Part shown: positions 1-11,729 of the stretch, in pieces
Position numbering within the stretch: position 1 is the first letter of the stretch
Layout of the letters: each line of letters starts with the position of its first letter
Source: Dolomedes plantarius
Lineage: Eukaryota > Arthropoda > Arachnida > Araneae > Dolomedidae
Reading direction: 5' to 3'
Length of the DNA stretch: 64,000 bases
Assembly: GCA_907164885.2 (NCBI GenBank)
Contig: OU015495.1
Span: 3,073,308-3,137,307 of the forward strand
Notes under the pieces: generated by a model
What the model saw: only the letters and a program-made list of their open reading frames with translations
The model's database searches: none
Told to the model about the DNA's origin: nothing
Position numbers and translations under genes: made by a program

Positions 1-84
1 ACATCCAATGGGTAGGAGCAGTGGTTGTTTGGTTGGTTGAAGTTTATTGGCGTAAGGTCCAGAAAGGACAAGGTGCGCAAAACA

Positions 85-513
85 CAAGGTAACATCGTCA
101 ACAAATGGTATGTACAGGTTCTTCGTCGTCTCCGAGAGGTAATCCGTGGTAAACGTCCCCACGTTTGGAAATCCAACATGTGGATGTTGTTGCATGACAA
201 TATCCCGGCGCACCGATCCCTGATGGTGCAACAAGCCATTGCTAAACACGGCACCACAGTTCTGCCACATCCCCCGTATTCCCCAGACCTCGCTCCTTAC
301 GATTTCTACCTGTTCCCGAAACTGAAAGATCGAATCAAGGGCAAGCGGTTTGCAAATGCCGAAGAAGTGATGGCAACAGCGACAACCGCTTTACGACAGC
401 TCTCACGCAACGGTTTCCAGGACTGTTTCCAGAAGCTGTATCAACGCTGGCAGAAGTGTATAGTTGCGGAAGGACATTATTTTGAAGGTGATTGTGTTCA
501 GAAAACTTTGTAA
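85..513 (+). pseudogene. mariner transposase, C-terminal fragment (DD34D)
   Basis: This open stretch encodes the C-terminal half of a mariner transposase, the cut-and-paste enzyme that excises and inserts its own element at TA sites. The second catalytic Asp is in HDNIPAH and the third in PYDFYLFPKLK, with 34 residues between them, the DD34D spacing of the mariner family. The PHPPYSPDLAP linker and the terminal EGHYFEGD block are also family hallmarks. The reading frame is open from base 25, but mariner-like sequence starts only around base 85. The N-terminal helix-turn-helix and first Asp are missing, so this is a truncated or rearranged copy. The stop is followed by AT-rich DNA that probably holds the 3' terminal repeat by about base 560. 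Family assignment is secure; activity is very unlikely. Confidence 0.9.
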
Positions 514-1116
514 GTGTATTCGTTGTTGTAGTAAATAAAGTCCCCGAATTTATTGACTGTACGAGTATATGTGTGTAATAACGCCTCACCAGTTTTAATT
601 CTATTCCATTAATACTCTACCTTTAAAAATGTCTTTCTCCCTATGCAACTGCTTTCGTTTTTCTGTGTTGCGCCAGGCTGTCGCTGGGCATATTGCAGCA
701 TAGATGATCATGAAGACAAACGAAACTAATTTTCCTTTGTTCTGGTGTGAAGGTTGAATTGCATGTTACTTAAGAGTATTGGATATGGATTGATGCGGAC
801 GCCACTATTCATTCTCGCTGTTCATTGTAAATATCTCCCAATCATTTATAATTCTTATATGTTAACCATTTGAATAACCATAATGTGTACAAGTTAATAA
901 ACGTATTATTCCCATTAATTGGATTGTTTGGCTGGATTGGATGCTACTCAAGCTCGACTGCAAATCTAACCGAAAAAGCTACCGCTAGCCTTATTGCACC
1001 TTCTTCTGTTTCCCAATATCGTTTTAAGTGTCTGCCACAGGAATTTCTTATGGCGACAATGTGTAAATAGCGACAATGTGCAAAGTGTCGTGTTTCTAAC
1101 CAACCAAAAAGGAATC
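514..1116. other. unassigned AT-rich DNA
   Basis: The first ~50 bases probably complete the mariner 3' end. The rest has only short, non-conserved open frames and no repeat boundary I can recognise. Confidence 0.4.
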
Positions 1117-1124
1117 AAACAATG

Positions 1125-2649
1125 TAGGGCCGTGCGAACTGGGCAACCACCCAGGGCCGCTAAAATTTAGGACCGCTAAAAATTTAAGGCCGACATTTTT
1201 ATTCCTCGTCGCAACACTTTTGTAATTGCGAAAAATGAGAAATTTCTTTACGGGTTTTTAAAGAAATTTCTCATTTTTCGCGGTTTCTATAATTCAACTT
1301 ATAAAAAAAAAATATGTTTCGGTTTTTTGAAAAGAATCGTAGAAAGAATCTTAATTGACAAACTACCCTTTTGGTTCGAAAAATTTCTCGGTTAGAGAAA
1401 CATGATTTATCTTCAATTCAGTTATGGTAAAACCTTGATTATCAATCAATTTTATTTCTCACTTTTCGAAGAATTGAAAATATTACAAAGCAGGTACAAT
1501 CACACAATTAGTATGCTTTGAATACAGATTGTACGCCTGTCCTCCTCGGCACTTATTTCTAATGAAAATGATCTCTCATCAACGTTGGACTTTTCACTTA
1601 TAACCAATTTCGCTGCTCAGAAAGCAAGAAAAATTGCTTTATAACCAACAAATTCATACATGTAAGTATTTGTTTTTAACAATTTACATTTTCTAAATCG
1701 TGTAAATAATTTTTCCATTGTTTCATTATTCATACAAATTTATTAATTTTATATTTTAGTGGACCATTGTAATTTCATGTATAATTTTCTTTTACGTTGC
1801 TAGAATGTAGCTTTTATAGTATCGAAACGTAATGCATTAAAAGTAATAATTAGTAAATTAGTAAAATCAGTAATGGATGCAGTTTATTTCGGGGGGAGGG
1901 GGGGGGGATCGGGGTTGTCTTACAGCAGTGGTTCTCAACCTTTCAGGCTCTGCGCCCCCCTTTCAACAGTGATGTGAGGTCACGCCTCCCCCTCCCCCAC
2001 CACCACCACTACCACCATATGTGGTCAATGCATGTAGTACAATCGGAATTTGAAACTGAAGCCGGTTATTAAATGAAAATATAGAATAGATAATTTCATA
2101 CAAAAAATTTAATATTACTACACATATCTTAATTTGGACCATATCATTATTAGAACATATGAAATCAAAGAATTAAATACAGATCAAATATATTTGAGGT
2201 AATCAAGGATCTAGATGAGGTTGGCATGTAATAAAAGTCACTTTCACAACATTAATGAGAGGGCTCACAATGTTTGTCCTTGACAAGTTTTTGAATATTA
2301 GGTTGTAACTGTTACAAAGCACACCTCAGGTCACTTTCAACGTCCAGACGTGCGACAATTATAGTGTTTTTACAATTACGACAATTATCGTCTACGACAA
2401 TTATCGTATTCGTGTTCGTATGTCGAAAATATGTTATGATTAAATTGTGACCGCAAAATTGAGTACAGTAAATTACAGTTAGTTTTACTTTTTATTTTAC
2501 TTTTTTAATCACGCCTCCCTTGAAATTCTTCTACGCCCCCCAGGTTGAGAACCGCTGTCTTACAGGATCCACTACTCAGTATGTAGAGAAATTTGATTGC
2601 CAGTAAATGTGTTTCGCCCAGGGCCGCTAAAACCCTAAGCACGCCCCTG
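1125..2649. mobile_element. non-autonomous hAT element (1.5 kb)
   Basis: The left end reads TAGGGCCGTGC and the right end, reverse complemented, CAGGGGCGTGC, a hAT-type terminal repeat. It is flanked by an 8-bp target duplication with one mismatch: aaacaatg at 1117-1124 and aaacaata at 2650-2657. The motif cccagggccgctaaaa occurs near both ends. No transposase is seen inside. A second hAT element (1925-2556) has inserted into it, so this one is older. Confidence 0.7.
1925..2556. mobile_element. hAT MITE nested in the 1125-2649 element
   Basis: The ends are gcagtggttctcaacc and, reverse complemented, agcggttctcaacc, a common hAT terminal repeat. A perfect 8-bp target duplication, gtcttaca, lies at 1917-1924 and 2557-2564. 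There is no coding capacity. Confidence 0.85.
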
Positions 2650-2657
2650 AAACAATA

Positions 2658-2876
2658 GCGCCCTTTACACGTACGTTCTTTCACGAGTGCTTGGGGCGTA
2701 CGGGATTGCGCGCGGGAAAACTTGCAGTACGCTCCAAAGCAGCTTTCCCTTTGGAAATAATAAATATCATTCCCTTTGGAAATAATAAATCTCTTCCTCT
2801 CCGACACCTTCACACGTGCACTCAATCGCGCGGTATCGTGGTTTCACGCGGGAAAGAACGTACGTGTAAAGGGCGC
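2658..2876. mobile_element. 219-bp MITE with near-perfect TIRs and TA duplication
   Basis: The termini are perfect inverted repeats of about 25 bp, starting gcgccctttacacgtacg, flanked on both sides by TA. Inside, a ~21-bp unit ending ggaaataataaat is tandemly duplicated around 2748-2790. The TA target suggests a Tc1/mariner-type origin, but no coding sequence proves it. Confidence 0.75.
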
Positions 2877-3193
2877 TAATGACTGCAGAAATGCAATAAA
2901 AGAAGACATCTTAAGCAAGAGGGTGATTACCAAATGTTGATACTTGCGTTTTATAAAAATACTTATAACGAATAAAAATTAGATGATCGTCACACTTTGA
3001 TTATAACACAGGCCATCAAAACTGTGCAAAACAAAATCGCACCAAAAAATTAAAAGGTTGTTCTGATAATTGAATTTTGTTTCCAGTTTTTACGACTAAG
3101 GTAGAAGGAAGCCTTATTACAGTTATCTTTAGATTTCCCCTTCATAAAATTTTAGTATATTGTAGTAAAGAAAACGGCCCCTATGTTTTTGTT

Positions 3194-3318
3194 CAGTGGC
3201 GCACCCTGGCCCCCTCCAAAGAAATAGAAATTGCATTATGAATATTAAATTTTCATTATAAATACTTTTATCCGTTCAACTCGGGCCCCTCCAAGATTAA
3301 ATCCTGTGTGCGCTACTG
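3194..3318. mobile_element. 125-bp hAT MITE
   Basis: The ends are cagtggcgcacc and gtgtgcgctactg. They are flanked by a perfect 8-bp target duplication, tttttgtt, at 3186-3193 and 3319-3326. Confidence 0.8.
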
Positions 3319-3444
3319 TTTTTGTTGAAACTTGTGGGTCTGACATCAGACCTGCTCAGCGTGTTAACAAATTGCCAAAGTAAGGAATGTTTATCTGTGT
3401 ATTAGATTTTACTGCGGTAAATCATTTAAATAAATTGCCTTTTC

Positions 3445-4258
3445 GGTACTTACGTATTATAGCTGAAACTTGGCGACTGTTTGCACTTGGCGTAATAGGA
3501 GATCGCCAATGCCTTATATCTCGGTGGCAACATATTTTCTAACTGCAAGTTGCAAACATAACAGCATGTTAAAAAATGTAAAAACATGTGGAAAACGCAT
3601 GGAATAATAATAATAATTTTTTTTTTTTAAATGGCAGATGAAGATTTCGATTATAAATAATTTTAGATCTAATTAAAAATTGCGTACTTGTGACAAAACA
3701 GATACATAAAAAATAATTAAAATGAGTGTGTTAAAAGAAACAAAAATCTCTGGAACCATAAGTCTTAGGGATGCTGAAATTTTGCATGGTGGTTTCTCTT
3801 AGACCCTAGGTGCTCATTAAGAAATCATTTTAAAAAATTCGAATTTTAAGTGGGTTAATAGGAGCCTAATTCTCTCTCCCACCAACTCCAAAAAACACAT
3901 TATATCTTTGGAACCAGAAGGTCTAAGGAAGCTGAAATTTTGCTTTGTGGTTCCGCTAATGCCCCAGATACTCAGAAAGATTTTTAAAAATAAATTCAGC
4001 CTCTATGGATGTTAAAATAGGGGCTTAAATCCCTTAATATTTTTTTTTTTTAAATCTGAAAGCAAGGGTATTCAGCTAGTTTTCTCATAATCGAAAAAAA
4101 ATAAATAGCTCAAAACGAAACTGCTAACAAAAAGCCCCGACAGCGAAAAGCAATGAATAGCGGAAACGATATTAGAAACAAGGGAGAGACGCATAATTGG
4201 CGATTTATTGCCGTTTTCTCGCCAAGCAGCAAAGTTTCAGCTATAATACGTAAGTACC
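3445..4258. mobile_element. MITE with perfect 27-bp TIRs
   Basis: Positions 3445-3471 are perfectly inverted at 4232-4258 (core gtacttacgtattatagc). No clear target duplication was found. A related terminal motif occurs once more near 5662-5683 (cagttataatacgtaa), suggesting another decayed copy. A Helitron-type 3' end is embedded at 4060-4079. Confidence 0.7.
3745..4079 (+). mobile_element. Helitron-like 3' fragment
   Basis: The segment ends ttcagCTAG followed by T (CTAG at 4076-4079), the Helitron-type 3' terminus. It shares the stretch ctgaaattttgc with the better-delimited element at 33804-34418. Two diverged tandem copies of a ~155-bp unit begin near 3755 and 3910 (ggaacca...ctgaaattttgc). 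The 5' end is not defined. Confidence 0.45.
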
Positions 4259-5901
4259 TTATTTTCTAACTCCATAAAATGAAGTTAATAAGAATAACAT
4301 TAGACAACATTTTTATATTTGTAAATTAAAAGTGGTTAGACCAGGATGTTAACCTTTGTTTTTAAATGAATCACATTTTCGATTGCATAGTTTGGAGCTT
4401 CCAGGCTGACTCGTGGAATTCCATCTTGTTTTCCTATCTCTCCGGAACTCACGCCACGCAACAGCTTCGTTGTTGATTCAACAACAGATTACGAAATATC
4501 GGCGTTGAAACTTCCCTGTCAGGCTATTTTACGTATAATAACGTATTCCATTATCTTTAACGTATTCCATTATCTGCTAGAATCTTCAATACATAGTTGA
4601 CAAAGATATCATTTAAAGTAAAATGTCTTCCGAACGAACTATTTACGCGCAACATACTTTAAATCGGTATAATTTAAATTTGAGGATGTAGAGAGGCATA
4701 GAATTTTAAATTTCCTTCTCTAGTGAACTTTAAAAGCTGAATGATATTTATTATTTTCGATAATAGGCCATTAAAAAAGAAAAAGGAAAAAACTCCGAGA
4801 AATTACTCATTAGCAGTAGGTTAAAGTGGTGTCAAAAAGCTTTACAGAAAATCATTTGCGATGTTACACTAAAAACAAATTTGTATTGATTCCTGTATTA
4901 AAAAAAAGTTCGAAATTTCTCGAATTGTGTACTTTAGTAAAATGCTTATCTCATAGTCAACAAATGCTATATAGTATAAACATATTACGCATGCTATAAA
5001 TGCGGTCGAATATCGACAATTTTTTAATATTTATGGGTTGAAATCAGTTACTGGGGATATGCGAAATTGTCGTCAACTACAAAGCAACTTCATTCAGGAA
5101 CGGTTTAGTACCCGTCTCGTACCGTCTTAGCAACTTCTCACGTTGAGTGCCAAATTCGCGATATTTCTATGTCGTAAATGAAACACACCAGGAGAAGGCA
5201 CATCTTTTGAATAAGCCACCCAAAGGCAATATTAGCGCGTTTACACGCCAGCAATAAGGTTATAATCTGTGTAACTTATGTATTTTAACCGTAACTTGGC
5301 AGGGAAATCGCTTAATAGACGCGCCAATTCCGTTACCACCATTAATTGTTCTCATTAATAAGTTACGGTTTCAGTTAATATTTTGCAATTATGGTGTGGG
5401 GTACTGATTCCACGGTTTCCGATTACCTAGCTCACTTAATTTATTAATATATTTCTATTTTGTCTTTCGTATGCAATTTTAACTTATATCTAAAATTATT
5501 TATATCGAAATCTCGTTCTTTATCTTCCTTTATTTTATTACATCCGCGTTTTCCGGATATTTGTGTTTTTTGAACATGTGGCTGCTCAAAATTTGGCAAA
5601 AAGAAAAAAAAAAGTAGCCACAGTAAAATGAGGCATTGGCAAGCTCGAAAAGATACCAATTTTCAGTTATAATACGTAATCTTTAATGTTAAGCGGTATA
5701 TGAAGCTCCGAAAAATGTTAAAATGAATAGTATTATATGGTTAAGACTTACGAAATACTTTATGAATAGCAGTCAAGTTTTGTTTGAAATATATGGTGTT
5801 AGTCAATTTAGGCGTACATGAAACTTTAGTTGAAAATTATTCTTTGATAAATCAAGATTTATGTATGTTTATGTTTTTTTAATCTTCCAAACGTTTGTCA
5901 A
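4259..5901. other. unassigned AT-rich DNA
   Basis: No gene is recognisable. There is an 18-bp direct repeat (acgtattccattatct) near 4538-4575 and a MITE-like terminal motif near 5665. Confidence 0.4.
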
Positions 5902-6067
5902 TACAGTAGAGTCCCGATAATCCGAAATGATTGGGACCAGACCCTTTTCGGATTAATGAATTTTTCGGATTAAGCGAAATCATTCTCAAAATAAACTTAA
6001 ATTACATAATAACATGTGATTACATAAATATTACATATTATGTTTATTTTATGCGGTCTGTCTAAAC

Positions 6068-6432
6068 CAGTGGTTCCCAACCGGTGGTCCGCGAGAGCCT
6101 TGGGAGTGGTCCGGCACCATTATATAAAAACGTTTCTAAATAAATAGGGATTTTGAAACAATATTCATTGGACTAGATGGGCCGAATATATCCGATGACT
6201 ATCAGGTGTTGAATTAAAATTTCTTAAAAGTTTAACATAATTATTGTGTTATTAGAATATGATACGTTAGAATGTGAGTACGTTAATCCTGTATTCCTTT
6301 TGCCTGAGGGATATTCTATCCCCCCCCCCCCCCCCGGAAGGTTCCCCCTCAAGTCAGTGGGGTGTGGTAGTCCGCGCATGGTCCAATTTCTGGCTTAGTG
6401 GTCCGCAGTCTTCTACTGGTTGGGAACCACTG
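6068..6432. mobile_element. 365-bp hAT MITE
   Basis: The ends are cagtggttcccaaccgg and ggttgggaaccactg. The 8-bp target copies are gtctaaac at 6060-6067 and atctaaac at 6433-6440, 7 of 8 matching. It is the same family as the element at 26224-26612, sharing the interior ggtccggcacca and the block starting ggaatatatccgatgac. Confidence 0.85.
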
Positions 6433-7574
6433 ATCTAAACATTACCAAATCTCGGGACGAAATGGGTGATAAGAGAGCGGAACGCTGCCTAGTACAGTAC
6501 AGTAGAGTGCAAGATTTTATATGATCAGCAAATTGTTGAAAAGGGATTGAAAGTACCTGTCAACGCCTCAGACGAGAGTGAAGGTACAGCAGACAGTGAC
6601 AGGGAGCAGAGGGTATCCCACCTAGTCACGGTCAAGGTACTGGGTTTTACGAGGTACCTGGTGAAGCATGATAGCTGTTACCTTCAACCTCGAACGGATA
6701 GAGAGTTAAAATAAGCATGTGTTGAAGTTACGAATTAAAATTACCAACATGGTGGCTGAATTTGGAAAAATATGTACGGCAGCAGCCTGGGTCAGATATT
6801 CTGCCTTAGGCAGGTGCCCGTAGGCCATTGTTAGAAAGATCCGTTGTCTTAAAAATAAGACAAAACCGTATCGAAAATAAAAGGAGAACCTTGACGATGA
6901 CCGAAAGTTAGATGAAACGGAATAAATATTAAAAATCCGTTTCAAATTCACCAAGGGGGAAAATTTTGATATTGGATAGTGGCACCATCTATCGGCCAAA
7001 ATCTGAAACTCAAGTGAGTTTCAAAATTAGAAATGAAAAGTAATAGAGAGACGGGAAAATAGCTCTCAGACTAAAAGTTAAAGGAATTGAATCAATTAAT
7101 AAGTAAATAAGCATAAGGGGTGAGTAACGAAAAAAGAATGGTCAACTAACGCGAGCCCAATTGAACGGAACTTGACAAAAAAGATAGAACTAATCATATG
7201 AAGTCAGAGCCTACCGACGCTTTTTAGACACCGGAAGGGAGATGTGTGGGCGATGTAAGAGTGGCCGAGGTCTTTTAGTAGAGCTATTTTCGGGGCATAC
7301 CTAACCTGAATACAGGCGGGACTCTAGAGCAGTATGATTCCGCCATTGCAATATAGTTCGCATTTTTTCCTGTTAACAGAGTTCATAAAAGGTACATTAC
7401 AGACATGAATCATTAAAATAATGATTTAACTGATAAAGCGTAGACATATTTGGACAACAAAAATGTGGTGTTTCATGTATTTAGTAAATAATGCGCAATA
7501 CAGCATGCGAGAGAGAATGTGACATCATAAAATAATCTGACCATTCACAACCCACACAACACACCGATCTCTAT

Positions 7575-7805
7575 TGGACGTCTATAATACCTCACCTCAT
7601 AAAAACGCGTGCCTCTATAAGACGTCGAAAAATATCTACATCACGTGGAATGGAGCTCTATAGGAGCTCCGAGGTGTGCTCTCTTTGAGATCCATAAGAC
7701 GTCTACGATATCTAAGCGGCGCTCTATAGGACGTCTATAAGAGCGAAAATTTCGATGTGGAGGGTACGCGATTTAGATATTTTAGACCTCTAAAGGACGT
7801 ACTAT
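7575..7805. repeat. left subterminal array of GACGTC-containing units
   Basis: Many degenerate copies of ctctata(a/g)gacgtct occur in both orientations. A matching array occupies 12940-13165 at the other end, as expected for transposase-binding subterminal repeats. Binding is inferred, not shown. Confidence 0.55.
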
Positions 7806-7835
7806 TCCCCTCCATAATATTGTATTTTGGATCTT

Positions 7836-8475
7836 AATTTCTTAATAATAAATTAAGCTTAATTTATTTCGAACAATTTGCATTCTAATAGGAAATTTTT
7901 ATGTAAAAATAATTGCTACAGAGATTCTAAAACTAAAAGTAAATTTATGGAAGTATAACAAAAAGAGTATAAAAATAATAGTTGTAAATGTATTATTATT
8001 TATTAAGTAATAATAATTAATAAGTAATAATACATTAAGCTTAATTTATTTTGAACAATTTGCATTGTAATAGGACATTCTTATGCAAAAATAATTGCTA
8101 CAGAGGTTCTAAAACTAAAAGTAAATTTATGGAAGTAGAGTATAAAAATAATAGTCTATTATTTTGATACTCTATGTTATACTTCCATAAATTTACTTTT
8201 AGTTTTAGAATCTCTGTAGCAATTATTTTTGCATAAGAATGTCCTATTAGAATGCAAATTGTTTAAAATAAATTAAGCTTAATGTATTATTACTTATTAA
8301 TTATTATTACTTAATAAATAATAATACATTTACAACTATTATTTTTATACACTTTTGTTATACTTCCATAAATTTACTTTTAGTTTTAGAATCTCTGTAG
8401 CAATTATTTTTGCATGAAAATGTCCTATTAGAATGCAAATTGTTCGAAATATATTAAGCTCAATTCATTTTTCTA
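7836..8475. repeat. large compound palindrome
   Basis: Two ~170-bp units (starting near 7850 and 8030) are followed by their inverted copies, meeting at about 8150-8160. The left arm contains atttatggaagta twice and the right arm tacttccataaat twice. The arms are highly similar, so the DNA could form a hairpin of about 300 bp per arm. Confidence 0.8.
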
Positions 8476-9610
8476 AATTTATTAAGAAATTTAGGTCCAA
8501 AATACAATGTAAATATTAATATTTACCACTACTTTTGATGTTATTACGATGACAATTGTCATACATTATAACTGCCAAAAATAGTGATATATATTACTTA
8601 AATAATAACATTATTACTAATGTTTAATGTAAAAATATTTAAAAATAATTATAATATTAAATATTATAATAATAAAACTAATATTTTTACATTAAAACTT
8701 GGTATTAATGCATTCTGAAATTTAAGAAAAAAAGAAAATTAACCAAAATGCTAATTTTTCAATTGAAAAACTAAACTATTACAAGTGCATATATAATTTT
8801 TTAATGTAATTTTTCTAATTAATAAATATACATTTCACAATTAAAACATAAATTGAATATTGAATTACCTTTTAAATTTGCTTGAAAACAAGTTTCTTCC
8901 TTTTTAATAGCTATTGTGATTAAGACTTACCTTGTGATTAAGACCTTGTGATTAAGACCTAAGACTTATTTATTCGTCATAGGTTTTTGACAGTTTAAAC
9001 CAGTTTTTGATGCTTGTAATGTCAAAAACCCAATCCTGCAACAGTATACTGGTTGAATATATAGATATCTCATATCTCTTTCTTTTTTCAGCCATCATTA
9101 CTTATAAAAGTAACTTAGTAGGACATAATAAATTAAGTTTCAAAAAGTATATCTATGAAAATCATAATTTATTTTTATAAAAACTTTTCTGCTTCAGTTG
9201 GATTTTCATTAAAAATATCTTCTTCAATAATTAATCCAGAATTGTTTGTGTTCACATTCTTTAACATAAATATAATTTTAATACTGCAACAAAGAAAGAA
9301 AGAAAAAATGTTTTAATAAAAGGCTTTATTGAATACAAAATCATAAAATTTCCCCAACACAATTTTCTTTTTGTTTTGAACTCCTAGCATTTGCATGCCT
9401 TAACCAGTCTTTGACGACGGTTTCAATTTTTGAGTCAGTCACCTGCTTGTACAATGGATTTCTCCTAGCTGTACCTAGAAGTACAATAAATAAATTTTTA
9501 ATTCGTTAGAAAATATCACTAGGTTTACCTTAATATCATTCACATTTTGTGACATGGGTTTTAACTTAATGCATACTCGTAATATGCACACATTTAATAT
9601 AACTAAAATA

Positions 9611-9626
9611 TTATATACACACACAG

Positions 9627-9680
<54 letters not shown>
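9611..9680. repeat. (CA)n(TA)n microsatellite
   Basis: A short CA run passes into about 25 uninterrupted TA units. Confidence 0.95.
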
Positions 9681-9686
<6 letters not shown>

Positions 9687-9944
9687 TCTAAAAATGAAAC
9701 ATAATTTTAGGTATAAATAAATATAGCAAACTCAAAGGATGAAAACGATTTAAATTCTAAATAGACATATTAATGAAATAATAAAGAAAAAATTTGAATA
9801 ATTGCTTACTAAATATAAGATGAGAAATTTTTAAGTTGCAGAAAGCTTTTTCTTTTGTGCCACTAGTCAGAGTAATATGCCACTAGTCTGAGTAATTACT
9901 TCATACTAAAAAAAAAAAAACTTAAAAATAGGAATTCATAAAAC

Positions 9945-10110
9945 ATACACAATATATTTACTAGAATATATTTCATAACATTCAAAATCTTGTCTATTAA
10001 AATGAACAATTGATGTTAATTCTAGACCATAAACTTTTTCTATGAACTCGAATAGGAAAATATTGCTGATCTACAATTTCACTGTTATTTCAGGAAATTT
10101 CTCTTCAGGC
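9945..10110. repeat. direct repeat flanking a hAT fragment, left copy
   Basis: About 150 bp starting caatatatttactagaatat is repeated in the same orientation at 11165-11320 with scattered differences. The hAT transposase fragment lies between the two copies. Confidence 0.75.
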
Positions 10111-10222
10111 AATCTTTTAATTTTGTGAATGTATATTCTATATTAAGTCTGCTCTAAAATATTTATCTTACTAAAGAGTAATAATAAAATTATATACTAT
10201 CCAACAGTTCTTTGGTGTCATT

Positions 10223-10255
10223 ATTGTGTAGCTCCTGCTCAAGGAGCTACACAAT
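10223..10255. repeat. perfect 14-bp-arm hairpin
   Basis: The arms attgtgtagctcct and aggagctacacaat are separated by 5 bases. It lies just upstream of the hAT fragment, next to repeated tagtagtacagtta units. Confidence 0.85.
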
Positions 10256-10319
10256 ATAGTACAGTTAATATAGTAGTACAGTTATTACAGTTATTATAGT
10301 AGTACAGTTATCATAGTTT

Positions 10320-11085
10320 TCCTGTGGTTCAACAGTTACTGTTGGGAAAAAATGCAACATAGAACGACATTTCACAACAGTTCATAAAAAATATGATACT
10401 GAATATCCTCCTAACAGCAATTTAAGAAAATGCAAATTGAAAGAAATGAAAACCGCATTAATTGCCCAACAATCTTTGTTTACCAGGCCCATGAATAAAT
10501 CAAAAGCTGCTACTATTGCATCGTTTAAGATTGCACATATACTTGCAATGCACAAAAAACCTTTAATGGATGGTAACATAATTAAAGAATTAATGCTTGC
10601 TGCATCAGAGATATTATTTCAAGAATTTAAAAATAAGAATGAAATTATGTTAGCTATCCAGGAAGTTCAATTATCCAGAAATTCAGTAACTCGTAGAATA
10701 GAAGAAATATCTGTGAATATCAGAGAACAATTAAAAGAGGATTTACAAAAATGTGTTTTTCTAAGTTTACAGTGTGATGAATCAACAGATATCTGTAATG
10801 TAGCACAAATAAATATTTTTATAAGGATGGTTTTCAAAGATTGCTCAGCAAAGGAAGATATACCGTCAGTTTTGCCATTAAAAGGGAATACATGTGGGTA
10901 TGATATATACCAAGCTATTAAAAATCATATTACAAAAATTATTCTTCCGCTTCAATTAATACTTTAATGTTACATTGTGAAATAAGGTGGCTTAGTAAGG
11001 GAAAAGTCTTGGAAGAATTTTTAGAGCTTCTTCCAGAGATAAAACAGTTTGTAGAGTCTAAATCAAAGCAAACAAATCATGAATA
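10320..11085 (+). pseudogene. hAT transposase fragment (GTF2IRD2/ZBED-like lineage)
   Basis: The readable pieces match the hAT transposase lineage that also gave rise to host GTF2IRD2-type genes. In order they are: a zinc-finger remnant (NIERHFTTVHKKY) before 10437; an open frame at 10437-10967 with the conserved LSRNSVTRRIEEIS block and the catalytic-region motif CDESTDI; and, near 10970-11085, a second piece with HCEIRWLSKGKVLEE and LLPEIKQFVESK. The central part carrying the middle catalytic residues and the C-terminal dimerisation region are missing, and there are frame breaks, so this is a dead internal-deletion copy. It lies inside the Mutator-like element between two ~150-bp direct repeats, in the opposite orientation to that element's own gene. 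It is either a nested insertion or captured sequence. Confidence 0.8.
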
Positions 11086-11164
11086 ATGCATTAATATAAT
11101 TGAAAATATAATGATAATAAGTAAACTAAAATATAAATTATACAACAAGGATCTGCCACTAACA

Positions 11165-11320
11165 ACACAATATATTTACTAGAATATATTTTGTAACATT
11201 CAAACACTTGTCTATTAAAATGAACAATTAATGTTACTTCTATACCATAAAATTTTTCTATGAACTCTAATAGGAGGAAAATATTACTGATATACAATTT
11301 CACTGATCAAATACTCTATT
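11165..11320. repeat. direct repeat flanking a hAT fragment, right copy
   Basis: This is the partner of the 9945-10110 copy, in the same orientation. Confidence 0.75.
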
Positions 11321-11729
11321 TCTCAATTCAAATACTCTATTTACTAGCTGTGGTAAAGATTTATCAGCTTTTCTTAACAATTTCTTAATTTAACATATTT
11401 TGTTATATAGTGTTTCGGGTATGGTTAAATAAGAGGAATTTATATTTTGAGAAAACTGCAAAAATAACTTTTACCTTACTTTTTTTGCATTATAAACAAC
11501 AAATTTGCATTAAAATGTTCCCGTTTTGTAAAATTCCCCTTCTTTACTTTCCAAAACAGTAATTTTTTGTTTTTCTAGCTGCTCTCAGGAATTTCCTGCG
11601 TGTCTTTGATTTCATTTGACTCTGAAGTATTGAGTTATGAATTCTAAGACTATCCAAATTTTTATAGCTTTTCAAATTATATTATTTATGCTATTCTTTC
11701 GGGTTATTCGTGCTTGAAGCACAGTGAAA

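Noticed and set aside
335..589. Minus-strand frame overlapping the mariner fragment
   Set aside because: Antisense shadow of the transposase reading frame, with no family features.
2505..2879. Open frames across the MITE near 2.7 kb
   Set aside because: They run through inverted repeats and the hAT terminus; composition-driven, with no conserved motif.
3600..4080. Regularly spaced repeats as a CRISPR-like array
   Set aside because: Only two diverged tandem copies of a ~155-bp unit in a eukaryotic transposon; not an array.
9370..9480. Minus-strand segment KDWLRHANARSSKQK as a separate gene
   Set aside because: Too short and without splice context. It may be a later exon of the Mutator-like transposase, so it is mentioned there only.
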